The notes below the pieces were generated by a model. That model was not told the origin of the DNA, did not search any database, and saw only the letters and a list, made by a program, of their open reading frames with translations. The position numbers were made by a program, and so were the translations under genes. Positions 62,727-64,000 of a stretch of DNA of 64,000 bases are shown piece by piece; position 1 is the stretch's first letter, and each line of letters starts with the position of its first letter. Origin of the DNA: Hyaloraphidium curvatum (taxonomy: Eukaryota > Monoblepharomycota > Hyaloraphidiomycetes > Hyaloraphidiales > Hyaloraphidiaceae); the NCBI GenBank assembly GCA_025558095.1, contig JAIVFI010000003.1:992001-1056000 (forward strand), written 5' to 3'.

Positions 62727-64000
62727 ATGGTCAACTCGCCGGCATCGCCCGCGACGCCGCCCGACTCGGCGGTGGCGGCGTCGCCCCAGCTGGGCGCCAT
62801 CGCGGCCGACGCGGGCGGCGGCGACTCGCCGCAGATCAACGGCCGCCGCTTCTCCGTCTTCTCCAAGGAGACGCTGCTGCCCGCGCTGGTGCGAAGCGTG
62901 CCGCCGCCGCGGAGGGCGGTTCTGACGTGTTCCGTCGCGGTGCCTGTCCCCCGCCACCGCACCCGGACTGCCACGCGTTGCAGCGCGGACGGATAAAGGG
63001 CGCTGTGCTGCCGCCGCATACGAAGGGGTACGCTGCGATCGTTCATCGCCCCTGGAAAATTGCCCTGACCGTCGCTGGCTCAGCTACGAGGAGTCCCTGC
63101 TCATCTACAACGGCGCCGTCACCGCCAAGCCGGCCGTCGTGATCCGCCCCTACGACTCGAACGATGTGGCCAGGTGCGTCTCGGCGCCCTACTTTCAACA
63201 CACACGGGCATGTTGCTCATCCTGCTTGCCCCTCAGCGCCGTCCGCGTGGCCAAGGACTTCGGCCTCACCATCTCCGTCCGCTCCGGCGGCCACTCCGCC
63301 ACCGGCAAATCCATCCAGGGCCAGATCGTCCTCGACCTCTCCCGCACCATGAACGCCGTGTGGGTCCTCGAGCCCGACCCGACCCACCCGGACCCGTACG
63401 TGCGCTTCGACGGCGGCGCGCGCGTGGCAGACATCGACGAGATCATCGCGCGGAGGGGTTACGTGACCCCGCTGGGGACGTACCAGGGCATCGGCGTGGG
63501 GAGCGTGTTGGGCGGCGGGGTGGGGTACCTGAGCAGGCAGCTCGGGCTGAGCATCGACCAGGTGGTCGAGGCCGAGGTGGTCACCTCCGAGGGGCAGATC
63601 ATCGTGTGCAGCGCAAAGGACAACCCAGGTGGGTTGGGCGTTGCCGCCTGCTGGAATGCTCGGTGTGCCAACCCCCATTTCCTCGGGCAGACCTGTTCTG
63701 GGGGATCCGCGGGGCCGGATCCAACTTCGGCATCGTCACCTCGGTCGTCATGAAGCTCCGCAAGCTGCGCTCCGTCTACTCGGGCATGGTCATCTACCCC
63801 ATGCAGACGGTGGAGAGCGCCAAGGACTCGCTGGCCAAGTGGGCGAGGTTCATGGGGCCCAGCACGCCGGACCAATTCACGACGAGCGCCAAGCTGGGCT
63901 GCGACGCGCACGGGGCGCCGGTGATCCTGTTCAGCTTCTGCTACGCGGGAAGCGAGGTGCGTGGCCGCGCTGGGGCCGCTTTTCTTGAGCTGATCCGTCT
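62727..64000 (+). CDS. BBE-type FAD-linked oxidase, 3' end beyond the window
   Basis: Secure exons are ~63084..63173, 63237..63628 and 63691..63956; a GTGCGT donor at 63957 opens an intron that leaves the window. Family: berberine-bridge/gluco-oligosaccharide oxidase-like (FAD_binding_4). TVSVRSGGHSATGK-type ISVRSGGHSATGKS carries the His that binds FAD; GIGVGSVLGGGVGYLSRQLGL and GGARVADIDEII follow; FWGIRGAGSNFGIVTSVVMKL is restored across intron 63629-63690. The Cys that forms the second FAD link in some members is Tyr here (GTYQGIGVG). The first exon is probably MVNSPASPATPPDS... from 62727 (to about 62890) but its junction to SYEESLLIYNGAV at about 63084 could not be fixed; the intervening ~190 bp has several possible sites. 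Confidence 0.75.

Overview
The window looks like nuclear DNA of a GC-rich, compact, intron-containing fungus. The fungal signal comes from a monofunctional NAD-type methylenetetrahydrofolate dehydrogenase (MTD1 type), the GPI-anchor inositol acyltransferase GWT1, the GID ligase subunit RMD5, MAK11, LTO1 and a TAF12 with a long Q/P-rich N-terminus. Genes lie on both strands with short gaps. Introns are mostly 50-75 nt, and 27 of the 51 donor sites I placed begin GTGGG. A family of predicted 7-TM proteins resembling gustatory-receptor-like proteins points towards a zoosporic or other early-diverging (chytrid-like) fungus; that placement is inference. Because of the introns, most long uninterrupted reading frames here are shadows or intron read-through, so exon limits are given for each gene; they were chosen by splice signals plus protein continuity.

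Layout. 0-9 kb: TAF12(-), mitochondrial D-2-hydroxyglutarate dehydrogenase(+), NIPA-type Mg transporter(-), RMD5(+), thioredoxin-reductase-like flavoprotein(-). 8.6-13 kb: 7-TM family copy 1(+), a secreted protein kinase(-). 13-21 kb: two HGGG/GDSAGG lipase-like hydrolases(-), a GFA-type zinc protein(-), a low-complexity protein with a ParB-like N-terminal domain(-), then 1.2 kb without genes. 21-28 kb: LTO1(-), an unknown three-exon gene(-), MTD1(+), a coiled-coil protein(-), an ankyrin-like gene with a frameshift(+), a hydroxylaminobenzene-mutase-like membrane protein(-). 28-36 kb: 7-TM copy 2(+), a DHX29/DHX57-type helicase(-), MYND pseudogene A(+). 36-45 kb: enoyl-CoA hydratase(+), USP16-like deubiquitinase(-), OTU deubiquitinase(-), MYND pseudogene B(-), a CMD-like protein(+), glucose-6-phosphate isomerase(-). 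45-50 kb: a large P/A-rich protein sharing a module with TAF12(-), then a ~140 bp tandem repeat and a perfect hairpin. 50-64 kb: remnants of a 7-TM gene and a MYND gene, a large secreted membrane glycoprotein(-), GWT1(-), the intact MYND gene C(-), a cinnamyl-type alcohol dehydrogenase(-), a decayed 7-TM gene(-), MAK11(+), and an FAD-linked oxidase that runs off the right edge(+).

Most genes are unrelated housekeeping functions. The accessory component is two dispersed families (7-TM and His-rich MYND), each with intact, decayed and fragmentary copies inside 64 kb. I regard these as the most interesting content. Several single-base frameshifts, one of them in a C8 run and one in an A6 run, could be real decay or assembly error; read-level data would decide.
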